64,000 nt of DNA from an uncultured Alphaproteobacteria bacterium (GTDB lineage Bacteria > Pseudomonadota > Alphaproteobacteria > SP197). This document shows, piece after piece, positions 50,094 to 59,065 of this stretch. The notes under the pieces are model-generated. The model had not been told where the DNA came from. It ran no database searches and saw only the letters and a list, made by a program, of their open reading frames with translations. The stretch lies in NCBI GenBank assembly GCA_958295695.1, contig OY282363.1:3228225-3292224 (forward strand), given 5' to 3'. The position numbers and the translations under genes are program-made. How positions within the stretch are numbered: the stretch's first letter is position 1; the number at the start of each line of letters is the position of its first letter.

Positions 50094-52996
50094 ACGATGC
50101 CCACAGGCAAGGAATCGGAAAATGTCGCAGAGCGATGATGGAGCGTCCGATGCGGGCTCGCTATGGATGTTGTGTCTTTTTCGCCAGGAATCCCGAGCCT
50201 CTCGTGTTGTCTCCTGGAAAACTTCCAACGTGTTGATTGAGTAGTCCGAAAAACTTTTCCTGTCTCGCTCAGCTCGCCGGTCGCGGTTTCCAGTCTCTCG
50301 CGGAGCGCCTTGGCGTCGTCGGTGACCAGCTCCGCCCTGTGCCGGGCGCGGCCGATCTCGACGTAGAAGCTCTTTTGCGTCGTCAGGTGCGGATGGTTCG
50401 CCTCCATGACGGCGATGACGTTGTCGACCGTGCGCCCCTGGAACGCATGCACGGTAGACGCCCAGGCGTGATCCAGGTGTCGGAGTTGCGGGTCCTTACG
50501 CCCGAGTTCGAGCCGCCGCCCGTCCTCGAGCCGGAAGGCGACGCGGTTCCCCCGAACCGACGAGACCTCGGCGGTGTGGCTGTTGACGAGGCCGAACCGG
50601 GCGTCGTTCCGGGTCCAGCGGATGCGGTCTCCGGCGCGCAGCGCGATCCCCTCGGCGCGGTAGACCTCGACGGCGCCGCGCCTGCCGCCCACGCGGCGGG
50701 GCCGCCAGGGAACCGGTCCTCTTCCTTCCCCTTCCAGGATCACTATTCCTCTCGCGCGATCGACGCGGGCGATCCGGCGTTCCTCGCCCTTCTCGACTCC
50801 GAGACTCTTGTAGGCGCGGTGGAACGCCACCACGTCGCCGGGCGCGTAGTTGGCGGCGAGCGCCTTCTCCGCGCCGGTGTAGCCATATGACACCAGCCGT
50901 TCGACATCGAGAGCCGCCCCATGGATCGCGCCGTCGCGGGCGAGACGTTCGCGGATATGGCCGTTGACGGCCTGCCGCAGTTCATGGCTCGGCGCCATCA
51001 GTCCGGCGTTCTCGCGTTCGGACGCCGAGAGTCGGAGCCAGCGCGCGGCGGCCGCGCCGGCGAGATTGTCCGCCTTCACCTCCGCGACGTTGGACCCGAG
51101 CTTCTCGAACGCCTTGCGCACATCGCCCGCGAGGCTCGCCTCGACGGCGGCCTTCAAACCCGCGTCGCGCTGGCGCATGATCTCGTCCATGGTCGCCGTC
51201 TTCATGCCCGCCCGCTGCAACTGCGCGAAGGGCTTGCCGGCATCGACCGCATCGAGCTGCTTCTCGTCGCCGACCAGCACGACCCGGGGAATGCGCAGGG
51301 TGTTGGCGATCCGCAGGAGATCGCGGGCCTGGACGGTGGAGGCGAGCGAACCCTCGTCCACGACCAGCACCGTCTTCTTGAACGCGGCGCGCATCTGGCG
51401 CTCGCCCCTGTCCGTGAGCCGTCCCTGAGCGACGCCGGCGTTGCGGGCGAGGAACCGTTGCAGGGTCTCGCTTCGGATGCCGGCTTCGTTCTCCAGGGTG
51501 CGCGCGGCCGAGGCCGACGGGGCCAAGCCCTTGACCTCGAACCCGCGCTTCTCCAGGAGCGCGCGGGCGCGGTTCAGCATCGCGGTCTTGCCGGTCCCCG
51601 CGTAGCCTTGGACGCCCACCGTCCGGTCGCTCGAAGACAGGATCAGCTTCACCGCGTCCTTCTGCCCGGGCGTGAGGGGGCCGTTGCGCAGCACCTTGCC
51701 GACGGCGCGGCCGCGCATGACGGACGCGCCCCGGTCCCGGCCACTCCGCATCAGGGCGACGGTCTCCTTCTCGTCGGCGACCGCCTTGTCGGTGGTGAGC
51801 AACTGCCCGGGAACGGGCAGGTTCGCGGCGTGCAACGTCCCGGCCTTCTCCAATCGTGTTACCGCGTCTTCGGCCTCGCCGATCGCCACCGCGCCGGGAC
51901 GCCAGGCGAGCATGGCGGCCAGCAGGTCGGTGCGCGAGAACACCGCCTCGCGCTCGGAGAGATGCGCCACCGCCCACGCCGCGGCCCGGTCGGCCTCGGC
52001 AACCTTCCCCGAACGCTGCCGGTCGTCGGAAGGACCCGTAGCGTCACGGCCCGCGTCCTTGCCGGCCTCCCGTGGCACGGCTTCCGCGGCAAGCGTCCGC
52101 GCGTCGAAGCCGAGACCGGCTGCTTGTTTTTCCCAACTCTGCCGAAGTGCTTCCTTGTCGACGTCGCGCTTGTGGGCGCGGGTCATCAGCGCCGCGCGCT
52201 GGGCGAGGCTCTGATTCCCGGCAGTGTCGCCGGGACCGTGCTTCGCCATCGCCGCCTCGATCTCGGCGCGCCGCGTCGAGAACGCCTCGACGGTCGCGCG
52301 CGGAACCCCGGCGATCTCGAAGCGCCCGTCGGCATGGGTCTTCTCGATGCGGTAGCCGAGCGCTCCCAACTCCCGCGCCAGTTCGCTCCGGTACATGGCG
52401 CCGACCGGCATCTTCGAGGCGTAGAGCTTCTCGTTCGCCATCGTGCGCCACTTGCCGTCCTCGCCCCGGACCATGTTGGCGATCACCGCATGGGTGTGGA
52501 GTTGCGGATCGAGGTTGCGCGAGGTGTCGTGGCGGAAGGTCGCGGCGACCATGCCCTGGCCGCCGGCGCGGACCATGCGTCCGGTCTCCGGGTCCTTCAT
52601 CCGGGTCTCGACGACGTTGGCCTCGATCCATGCGAGGGTGCGCGTCACCGCCCGGTCGTGCGCGGCGACGACGCGCCCGTCGCCGCCGATCAGGGCCGCG
52701 AGAGAGACGGACTTGGGAGCGGAAAAGGTGACGTCTCGTCCGGGCCGGTGATGGACGTTGCCGTCCCTGTCCTTGCGCCCGAGCCGGCGGCCCGTTCCGT
52801 CCGGGACCTCTCCCGCCAGCACGTCCTTGAACGTGTCCGCGTCGACGGGTCCTTCGAGGCCGAGCGCCTCGGCGCCCTTGCCGAACCAGGCGCTGCCTTC
52901 CTTGTGGGCGGGATCGTCCCTGGCGTAGTAGCCGTCGCGCTCGTAGTAGGTGACGCCTTGGGCGGGCGAGGCGACCGCGCCGATGGAGGCGACCAT
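49928..52996 (-). CDS. MobF-family conjugative relaxase/helicase (TraA/TrwC-like), odd C-terminus
   Basis: 1022-residue relaxase. The N-terminal nicking domain has paired tyrosines Tyr17-Tyr18 and Tyr23-Tyr24 (GVTYYERDGYY) and the metal-binding histidines His156, His167 and His169 (FRHDTS, QLHTHAVIAN). The helicase domain has Walker A VQGYAGTGKTAML, Walker B VLVVDEGSLAS and late motif STVHAFQGRTVDNV. Recognisable homology ends near SETGKVFR (about 50250); the last 107 residues are antisense to the DUF6765 gene and unlike relaxases, so the original 3' end was probably lost. It lies 1 nt after the coupling-protein remnant. Confidence 0.86.
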   Translation of the reverse strand: MVASIGAVASPAQGVTYYERDGYYARDDPAHKEGSAWFGKGAEALGLEGPVDADTFKDVLAGEVPDGTGRRLGRKDRDGNVHHRPGRDVTFSAPKSVSLAALIGGDGRVVAAHDRAVTRTLAWIEANVVETRMKDPETGRMVRAGGQGMVAATFRHDTSRNLDPQLHTHAVIANMVRGEDGKWRTMANEKLYASKMPVGAMYRSELARELGALGYRIEKTHADGRFEIAGVPRATVEAFSTRRAEIEAAMAKHGPGDTAGNQSLAQRAALMTRAHKRDVDKEALRQSWEKQAAGLGFDARTLAAEAVPREAGKDAGRDATGPSDDRQRSGKVAEADRAAAWAVAHLSEREAVFSRTDLLAAMLAWRPGAVAIGEAEDAVTRLEKAGTLHAANLPVPGQLLTTDKAVADEKETVALMRSGRDRGASVMRGRAVGKVLRNGPLTPGQKDAVKLILSSSDRTVGVQGYAGTGKTAMLNRARALLEKRGFEVKGLAPSASAARTLENEAGIRSETLQRFLARNAGVAQGRLTDRGERQMRAAFKKTVLVVDEGSLASTVQARDLLRIANTLRIPRVVLVGDEKQLDAVDAGKPFAQLQRAGMKTATMDEIMRQRDAGLKAAVEASLAGDVRKAFEKLGSNVAEVKADNLAGAAAARWLRLSASERENAGLMAPSHELRQAVNGHIRERLARDGAIHGAALDVERLVSYGYTGAEKALAANYAPGDVVAFHRAYKSLGVEKGEERRIARVDRARGIVILEGEGRGPVPWRPRRVGGRRGAVEVYRAEGIALRAGDRIRWTRNDARFGLVNSHTAEVSSVRGNRVAFRLEDGRRLELGRKDPQLRHLDHAWASTVHAFQGRTVDNVIAVMEANHPHLTTQKSFYVEIGRARHRAELVTDDAKALRERLETATGELSETGKVFRTTQSTRWKFSRRQHERLGIPGEKDTTSIASPHRTLHHRSATFSDSLPVGIVQSTTRPCLGRRSRRMKVRCAAAAWKNRKIGLSRALRESVALLKPSSPLFHWAPW

Positions 52997-52997
52997 C

Positions 52998-54044
52998 TCA
53001 GATCCGGATCGGCCCGCTCGCCGGCTTCCCGTCGCCGGGGGCGGAGCCGTCCCGCGCGTCCGGCCGGTTCGCAACCGGGGAACTGTCGCTCGCGTCCCCA
53101 CCGCTGCCTTCCCTGGAACGTTCTTCTCCGGGGCTCGGCCGGAAGGCCTCCGCGTTCTCTCCGCCCGCATCGGCCGTCGTCGGTAACGGGTCGATCTCCT
53201 CCGGCCAGCCTTCGGCGGCGCGGCTCATTGCCCATGTTTCGAGATCCCGTTCCACCCAATCCGCCGCCGTCGGGTCGGGTTCCCACAAGTCGACCGCGGC
53301 CTCCGCGTCGTGCGCCGGCCCGGTCGCGTCCTTCGTCCCGCCCGGCTTTCCCTTTGCGGCCTTCGAACCCGGTCGGGCGGCCTCGCGATCGGCTTCCCCG
53401 GCGCCGGCTTCCCCTTCCGCCCTCGGCACGAACCGCTCGGCGACCTTGGGGCGTTTCGCGCACAGCAGCTTGATTCGCGCGACCGGCCACGCGCCGGGGA
53501 GCTTGAGGTAGCCGGCGAGGCTGTCGAGACGGGCGATCTCGGCCGGCAGCACCGGCAGACGCGGCGCGCACCGGAGTTGGCGGGCGGAGAGCGGTTCGCC
53601 GCCGCGCGGGCGCCACCCGCGCTTGAGCCTGCCGCCGGCGTAGTGGAGCGCGGCGAGCGCGACGACGGCGAGGCCGATACCGATCCCCAATCCTAGCAGG
53701 GCCGCGTTCAGGAGGTCGCCGATGATGCGCTCGCGCAATGCGAGCAGCGGCCGGTGGCCGGCGATGGCGCCGAGGGTCACGGTCTCGGTTCTTCCGTCCG
53801 CATGCCGTATCTCCTTGGGCCGGTGGGGGCTCAGGCCGGCATCGATGAGGGTCTCGGCGAGCACGAGCATACCGACGGCGTACCACTGGTGGGCGGTGGT
53901 GGTGCGCGCGGCCTTCCAGGCGGCGGCGCTGGCGGCGCCGATCAGGGCGGCGGCGAGAACCATGCCGACGAGCCGCCTCCAGGTGCGCAGGCCGCGGGCG
54001 GTGGCGCGGACGCCGCGCCCGGTATCGCCCCCGGCCCCGGTCAC
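52998..54044 (-). CDS. Coupling-protein (TraD-like) remnant lacking the ATPase core
   Basis: 348 residues from a GTG at 54044. The N-terminus has two membrane segments (LVGMVLAAALIGAASAAAW and LLNAALLGLGIGIGLAVVAL) around a periplasmic loop, as in TraD-type coupling proteins of elements with TraA relaxases. Normally a 400-residue RecA-like ATPase follows; here the chain goes from GGRLKRGWRPRGGEPL directly to LDSLAGYLKLPGAWPVARIK, a segment typical of the region near or within coupling proteins, and then to an acidic disordered tail. No Walker A or B is present. It appears to be an in-frame internal deletion. Identification of the family is by layout and is moderate. Confidence 0.5.
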   Translation of the reverse strand: MTGAGGDTGRGVRATARGLRTWRRLVGMVLAAALIGAASAAAWKAARTTTAHQWYAVGMLVLAETLIDAGLSPHRPKEIRHADGRTETVTLGAIAGHRPLLALRERIIGDLLNAALLGLGIGIGLAVVALAALHYAGGRLKRGWRPRGGEPLSARQLRCAPRLPVLPAEIARLDSLAGYLKLPGAWPVARIKLLCAKRPKVAERFVPRAEGEAGAGEADREAARPGSKAAKGKPGGTKDATGPAHDAEAAVDLWEPDPTAADWVERDLETWAMSRAAEGWPEEIDPLPTTADAGGENAEAFRPSPGEERSREGSGGDASDSSPVANRPDARDGSAPGDGKPASGPIRI

Positions 54045-54597
54045 GGCGCGCCCGCTCCCATATCCAACCGCGCCGGGCTCGGGCCGCGCCGGGCGGCGAA
54101 GACCCGAATGGCGTCCCGCGGAGCTTGCATGCTGTTGACCATGAATAGGAACATAAAAAGAACATATGGCCTCGGCAACGGCCTTCGATTGCGTCTTCCA
54201 TACAAATGGCGACAGGCTCGCGCCGGCATGCGCTCCGCTACGGGAAAAAGTTTCGCGAACCCGCCGCGTGGACGCGATTCTCCCCATGCGGGACGCCTCG
54301 CCGGCTGGCTCGGATACGACTCGGCGAGGCTGCGCCACGCCGTCGTTCCCAAGCGTAAACCGTCGAAGCGGAGGCTGTGCTATACGCTGTCCCAGACTCC
54401 CGGCGCGACCCTCGCCGGCATTTCCGAGATGGCGCGCCGGTATCTGCCCGAGGCCATACTCCGGTACGAGGGCGGCGCGGCGTCCGAGAGTCTCCGTATC
54501 CTCCGCGCGCGGCGATTCCATGAAGCCCGTGGTCCATGACCGAGGCCGACTCCCGGTCGACATCGCCCGCAAGACCTCTGACACTGAAGAAGGAGAA
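54045..54597. other. Intergenic segment with unassigned open frame
   Basis: About 550 bp. A plus-strand frame runs through it to 54539 (segments KRKPSKRRLCYTLSQTPG and GISEMARRYLPEAILRYEGG), but I recognise no family and no ribosome site, and local GC is lower around 54140-54200. It could be a remnant of the element's left part. Confidence 0.35.
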
Positions 54598-54726
54598 ATG
54601 GCCGTACTACGGGAGGGCACGGATATCGTGGTCGAACGCGTCGAAATCCCGACCCGCCACGGCTTTGTCGGCGCCGACATGAGCTGGAGCTTCACTCACC
54701 TCGACCTCGGCGGCACATTCTGCTAG
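54598..54726 (+). CDS. Possible 42-residue small protein
   Basis: ATG 54598 is preceded by a strong ribosome site (AGAAGGAGAA). The product MAVLREGTDIVVERVEIPTR continues to HGFVGADMSWSFTHL and ends GGTFC. No family is recognised. It lies 50 bp upstream of vapB on the same strand. The support is only the ribosome site and plausible composition. Confidence 0.35.
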   Translation: MAVLREGTDIVVERVEIPTRHGFVGADMSWSFTHLDLGGTFC

Positions 54727-54776
54727 CATGGGCCAATGTCGCCAATCGATGCACCGTCCAATGGAGAAGCGCCACG

Positions 54777-55034
54777 ATGAGTTCCACCGTCACCGTCCGC
54801 GATATCGACCCGGGAGACAAATCCTGGCTCAAGCGCGAAGCACGCCAAGCTAGCGTTTCGATGGAAGAGTTCGTCCGCCGCCTCATTCGCGAGAAGCGCG
54901 TCAAGACTGAACGCCGCCCGATGCCCTCCGAGGCATTCCAGCGGCATTTCGGGCCCGGGCACGGGGTCGAGTTGCCGCCGCCCGCGCGCCATGGCTACCG
55001 GCCGGTCGCGTTCGCCGACGAGAGCGGGGCGTGA
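54777..55034 (+). CDS. vapB: VapB/FitA-type antitoxin
   Basis: 85-residue ribbon-helix-helix antitoxin: SSTVTVRDIDPGDKSWLKRE, then SVSMEEFVRRLIREKR. The C-terminal tail (residues 45-85) should wrap the toxin. A GGAGAAG ribosome site precedes ATG 54777. Its TGA overlaps the GTG start of the toxin gene by 4 nt (GTGA), the standard antitoxin-first arrangement, and the pair should repress its own promoter. Confidence 0.85.
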   Translation: MSSTVTVRDIDPGDKSWLKREARQASVSMEEFVRRLIREKRVKTERRPMPSEAFQRHFGPGHGVELPPPARHGYRPVAFADESGA

Positions 55035-55462
55035 CCGCGCCGCTCGCCTGGCTCCTCGACACGAACGTCGTCTCGGAGATGATGCGACCTAATCCGGAGC
55101 CGCGCGTCGCCGGGTTCCTCGACAAGATCGCCGACGAGGGGATCGGCCTCGCGTCGGTCACCGTCTGGGAAATCCTCGACGGCATCGGTCGCCTCGACCC
55201 CGGACGGCGCCGGAACGACCTCGCCGAACGGTTCCAGGACCTGCTCGACGAGCTGTTCGAGGACCGGATCGTCGACTGGACCCTGGCCGACGCCCGAGCG
55301 TGTGCCCGTGTCATGGAGGAGAAGCGGCGCCGGGGCGAACCGCTCGACGACCACCTGCCGGACGCCATGCTCGCCGGAACGGCCGTCCGCCTCGAGCTCG
55401 CCGTCGTCACGCGGAACACGGGCGAATTCCGAAACACCGGCATCGCGGTTGCCGACCCGTAG
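55031..55462 (+). CDS. vapC: VapC PIN-domain ribonuclease toxin
   Basis: 143-residue PIN-domain RNase. All four catalytic acids are visible: Asp in WLLDTNVVSEMMRP, Glu in VTVWEILDGIGRLDPGRR, Asp in DDHLPDAMLAGTAV, and the terminal acidic/Asn segment VVTRNTGEFRNTGI, where the usual Asp is Glu. Length is normal. It is translated from GTG 55031 overlapping vapB. VapC toxins cleave tRNA or rRNA. This pair is intact, unlike the other toxin-antitoxin fragments in the window. Confidence 0.87.
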   Translation: MTAPLAWLLDTNVVSEMMRPNPEPRVAGFLDKIADEGIGLASVTVWEILDGIGRLDPGRRRNDLAERFQDLLDELFEDRIVDWTLADARACARVMEEKRRRGEPLDDHLPDAMLAGTAVRLELAVVTRNTGEFRNTGIAVADP

Positions 55463-55607
55463 ACCGATCCGCTGCCATGATGCCGCAACGCCGCATTGAC
55501 GCCGATGGATGTCCGAGCCCTGCCCGAATCCCGACGTCACGGCCCGAACGGCCGAATCGACCGACATCGAAATCCGCGTCGATGGAAACAGCGGGAGAGG
55601 GACGGCC

Positions 55608-57689
55608 GTGAGCGGCCTGAACATAGACAACTTCATCTGGAGCATCGCCGATGACGTGCTCCGCGATGTCTATGTGCGGGGAAAATACAGGGACGTCATC
55701 CTGCCGATGATCGTGATCCGCCGCCTCGACGCGGTGCTCGATCCGACCAGGGACGCCGTGCTCGGGATGAGCGGGCAACTGGACAAGGCGGGGATCGCCA
55801 ATCAGGACGCGGCGCTTCGTCAAGCCTCCGGCGAGGCATTCTACAACACCTCGCCCTTCCGGCTTCGCGACCTCGCGTCCCGCGCCCGCCGCCAGAGCCT
55901 CAAGGCGGATTTCGAGGCCTATCTCGACGGCTTCTCGCCCAACGTTCAGGAGGTCCTGGACAAGTTCAAGTTCCGCAACCAGATCCCGACGCTCGTGGAG
56001 GCGGACGCGCTCCGGTTCCTGATCGAGAAGTTCCTGGACCCGTCGATCAATCTCGGCCCCAAACCCGTTCTGAACCAGGACGGGACCGTCCGCCTGCCCG
56101 GTCTCGACAACCATGCGATGGGCACGATCTTCGAGGAGCTGGTCCGGCGCTTCAACGAAGAGAACAACGAGGAGGCCGGCGAGCACTTCACCCCGCGCGA
56201 CGTGGTGGAGCTGATGGCTCACCTGATCTTCAAGCCGGTCGCCGACGACATCCGATCCGGCACCTGGCTCGTCTATGACGGCGCCTGCGGCACCGGCGGC
56301 ATGCTGACCGTGGCCGAAGAGACGCTGGTCCGGCTCGCGGCCGGTCACGGCAAGGAGGTCTCCGTCCATCTCTACGGCCAGGAGGTCAATCCCGAGACCT
56401 TCGCCATCAGCAAGGCCGACCTGATCCTCAAGGGCGAGGGAGTGGAAGCCGACAACATGGCATACGGCTCGACGCTGGCGGGCGATGCGTTCCCGTCGCG
56501 GGAGTTCGATTTCATGCTGTCGAACCCGCCCTACGGCAAATCCTGGAAGACGGACCTCGAACGGCTGGGCGGCAAGAAGGATATCCGCGACCCCCGGTTC
56601 GTGATCGAGCACGGCGGCGATCCCGAATACAGCCTGATTACGCGCTCGAGCGACGGCCAGATGCTGTTCCTCGCCAACATGTTGAGCAAGATGAAGACAT
56701 CCTCGCCGCTCGGCAGCCGCATCGCCGAGGTCCATAACGGCTCGTCGCTGTTCACCGGCGACGCGGGCTCGGGCGAGAGCAACATCCGCCGCTGGATCGT
56801 CGAGAAAGACTGGCTCGAGGCCATCGTCGCCCTGCCGCCCAACATCTTCTACAACACCGGCATCGCGACCTATATCTGGGTGCTGAGCAACCGCAAGGCG
56901 CCCGAACGGCGCGGGAAGGTCCAGCTCATCGACGCCACGGGTTGGTCCAGACCGTTGCGCAAGAACCTGGGCAAGAAGAACTGCGAACTCGGCCCCGACG
57001 ATATCGAACGCATCTGTACCGCCTTCCTGCGTTTGGAAGACAGCGGCCGGTCGAAAGTCTTCCCCAACGAGGCGTTCGGTTATTGGAAGGTGACGGTCGA
57101 GCGGCCGCTGCGGCTCGAGGTCGCGCTTACGGAAAGCGCCCTGCAACGGTTCCGGACCGCATGTGCGGAAGCCTCGGAAGCGCCGCTCGCCGATATCGTG
57201 GACGGTGTGGCGCGAAAGCTCGGCGCGGGGCCGCACCGGGACTTCAACCGGTTCCTGGAGGCCGTGGAGACCGAGGCGGCCGGGCGCCCGCGCATGACGG
57301 CCAAGCGCCGTAAGCTGCTGGCGGCGGCGCTCGGGACCCGGGATCCCGAAGCCGAACCCGTGGTCATCAAAGACACGGCGGCCGGGAACGGCGCCGGCCC
57401 GGAGCGCGCCGTCGAATACGAGCCGGACCCGGCGCTGCGCGATACCGAGCAGGTGCCGTTGTTGGAGGACGGCGGTATCGAGGCCTTCTTCCGGCGCGAA
57501 GTGCTGCCCTACGCGCCCGACGCCTGGATCGACGAGTCGAAGACGGCCATCGGCTACGAGATCTCCTTCACCCGGCATTTCTACAAGCCGAAGCTCCTGC
57601 GGACCCTCGAAGAGATCGAGGCCGACATCCGGGCGCTGGAGAAGGAGACCGAGGGGCTGCTCGACGATCTGCTGGCGGGACGCGGTTGA
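55608..57689 (+). CDS. hsdM: Type I restriction-modification DNA methyltransferase HsdM
   Basis: 693-residue N6-adenine methyltransferase. The N-terminal bundle starts LNIDNFIWSIADDVLRDVYV. Motif I is DGACGTGGML (about residue 224) and motif IV is SNPPYGKSW (about residue 306). The C-terminal 200 residues are longer than in short HsdM proteins and end in a coiled segment EIEADIRALEKETEGLLDD that should contact HsdS. The GTG at 55608 has a GGGAGAGGG ribosome site; an in-frame ATG at 55509 is the alternative. It is the first gene of the operon that runs to the window edge. Confidence 0.9.
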   Translation: MSGLNIDNFIWSIADDVLRDVYVRGKYRDVILPMIVIRRLDAVLDPTRDAVLGMSGQLDKAGIANQDAALRQASGEAFYNTSPFRLRDLASRARRQSLKADFEAYLDGFSPNVQEVLDKFKFRNQIPTLVEADALRFLIEKFLDPSINLGPKPVLNQDGTVRLPGLDNHAMGTIFEELVRRFNEENNEEAGEHFTPRDVVELMAHLIFKPVADDIRSGTWLVYDGACGTGGMLTVAEETLVRLAAGHGKEVSVHLYGQEVNPETFAISKADLILKGEGVEADNMAYGSTLAGDAFPSREFDFMLSNPPYGKSWKTDLERLGGKKDIRDPRFVIEHGGDPEYSLITRSSDGQMLFLANMLSKMKTSSPLGSRIAEVHNGSSLFTGDAGSGESNIRRWIVEKDWLEAIVALPPNIFYNTGIATYIWVLSNRKAPERRGKVQLIDATGWSRPLRKNLGKKNCELGPDDIERICTAFLRLEDSGRSKVFPNEAFGYWKVTVERPLRLEVALTESALQRFRTACAEASEAPLADIVDGVARKLGAGPHRDFNRFLEAVETEAAGRPRMTAKRRKLLAAALGTRDPEAEPVVIKDTAAGNGAGPERAVEYEPDPALRDTEQVPLLEDGGIEAFFRREVLPYAPDAWIDESKTAIGYEISFTRHFYKPKLLRTLEEIEADIRALEKETEGLLDDLLAGRG

Positions 57690-57726
57690 CGGGCTTCGCC
57701 GGCGCCCGGTGTATGGCGCGCGCTGT

Positions 57727-57824
57727 CCGCCTATGTTATCGCCACACGATAACATAGGCGGCGCGCTGTCCCATAGTGTCAACAATTATTAACATGGACA
57801 GCGAGGCGCCCCATGTTATCGCCA
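57727..57824. promoter_or_regulatory. Operator candidate upstream of fic: 15-bp inverted repeat plus a third half-site
   Basis: CCGCCTATGTTATCG (57727-57741) and CGATAACATAGGCGG (57747-57761) are perfect inverted repeats with a 5-nt spacer. ATGTTATCGCCA recurs at 57813-57824 in direct orientation. An A/T-rich stretch (CAACAATTATTAACATGG) between them is the likely promoter. The hairpin could also terminate hsdM transcripts, but it lacks a T-tract and the third copy argues for protein binding. Confidence 0.65.
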
Positions 57825-57865
57825 GGGTGCAATATGGGGCGAGTCGCGTCTCGATGGGGCAAGCC

Positions 57866-59065
57866 ATGGCGGACACAAGCGGAACGAACGGTCGAGGCCG
57901 CGCCGGCGGTTACGTTCTCCAGCCCGACGGCTACCGGGCATTCGTTCCCGCTCCGCTGCCGCCACGGCCGCCGGTTCGCATGGCGGGAACCGTACAGGCC
58001 CTGTTGTCGGCGGCCGACCGCGCCTTGGGCAGGCTGGACGGCGCCATCCACACATTGCCCGAGGCGGACCTCTTCGTGCTCATGTACGTGCGCAAGGAGG
58101 CCGTGCTCTCCAGCCAGATCGAGGGCACGCAGAGTTCTCTCCGGGACGTGCTTGCCGCCGAGGCGCGTCTTCTGTCGCCCCGCGGCGCCGGGGACGCGGG
58201 CGAAGTGATCAACTATGTGGCGGCCATGAACCACGGACTCGAACGGTTGCCCGACCTGCCTCTGTCCGTTCGCCTGATCCGCGAGATGCACGAAAGGCTG
58301 CTGGAGGGCGTGCGCGGCGGCCGTTCGACACCGGGCGAACTACGCCGGTCGCAGAACTGGATCGGCCCGGCCGGCTGCACGCCACGCGACGCGGTCTTCG
58401 TTCCTCCTCCCTTCGAGGAGGTGCCGCGCGCGTTGGGCGATCTGGAGACCTTTCTCCACCGGAACGACGATCTCCCCCCGCTCGTCCGGATCGGGTTGGC
58501 CCATGCCCAGTTCGAGACGGTTCACCCCTTCCTCGACGGCAACGGCCGGGTGGGGCGGCTGTTGATCGCGTTTTTTCTCTGCGAAAGGAAAATCCTCGCG
58601 AAACCGGTCCTCTACATCTCGCATTTTTTCAAGCGGCATCGGGGCGAGTATTACGAGCGTCTTCAGGCGGTGCGCGACGCCGGCGATTGGGAAGGATGGC
58701 TCGCGTTCTTCCTGCGCGGCGTGGCGGAGGTCGGCGACGAAGCCGTCGCGACGGCTCGGCGCATCCTCGACCTGCGAGAGGCGCACCGCGCCGCCGTCAC
58801 CGCCCACCTCGGACGGGCCGCCGGCAACGGCCATCGGGTGCTCGAAGCGCTGTACCGGACGCCCGTGGTCACGGTTGCCGACGTTCGGGGAATCGCCGGC
58901 CTCAGCTACCCGGCGGCGAACAACCTCGTCGCGCGCCTGGTTTCGATCGGTATTCTGGAGCAGTTCGGGGATCGCAAACGCAACCGGGCGTTCTTCTATC
59001 GCGATTACGTCCGCGTGTTCGCGGACGACCCGGAACCCGTGCCCGGCGAGGGGCAAGCGGCATGA
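57866..59065 (+). CDS. Fic-domain AMP-transferase with C-terminal winged helix
   Basis: About 399 residues. The Fic active-site motif HPFLDGNGRVGRLL (about residue 220) is complete, so AMP (or other nucleotide) transfer is expected. The inhibitory helix SSQIEGTQSSL (about residue 82) provides the Glu that autoinhibits class II Fic proteins. The C-terminal region VLEALYRTPVVTVADVRGIA then GLSYPAANNLVARLVSIGIL is a winged helix-turn-helix, typical of Fic regulators that bind their own promoter. In-frame ATGs at 57854 and 57794 are alternative starts. Its stop overlaps hsdS by 4 nt, placing it inside the restriction operon. Confidence 0.85.
   Translation: MADTSGTNGRGRAGGYVLQPDGYRAFVPAPLPPRPPVRMAGTVQALLSAADRALGRLDGAIHTLPEADLFVLMYVRKEAVLSSQIEGTQSSLRDVLAAEARLLSPRGAGDAGEVINYVAAMNHGLERLPDLPLSVRLIREMHERLLEGVRGGRSTPGELRRSQNWIGPAGCTPRDAVFVPPPFEEVPRALGDLETFLHRNDDLPPLVRIGLAHAQFETVHPFLDGNGRVGRLLIAFFLCERKILAKPVLYISHFFKRHRGEYYERLQAVRDAGDWEGWLAFFLRGVAEVGDEAVATARRILDLREAHRAAVTAHLGRAAGNGHRVLEALYRTPVVTVADVRGIAGLSYPAANNLVARLVSIGILEQFGDRKRNRAFFYRDYVRVFADDPEPVPGEGQAA

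Noticed and set aside
54044-54695. Long N-terminal extension of the coupling-protein remnant
   Set aside because: The extension covers intergenic DNA and the small open frame on the other strand and shows no conserved content.
57727-57761. Rho-independent terminator of hsdM
   Set aside because: No T-tract follows, and the TGTTATCG half-site recurs at 57813 without a hairpin, which favours an operator.
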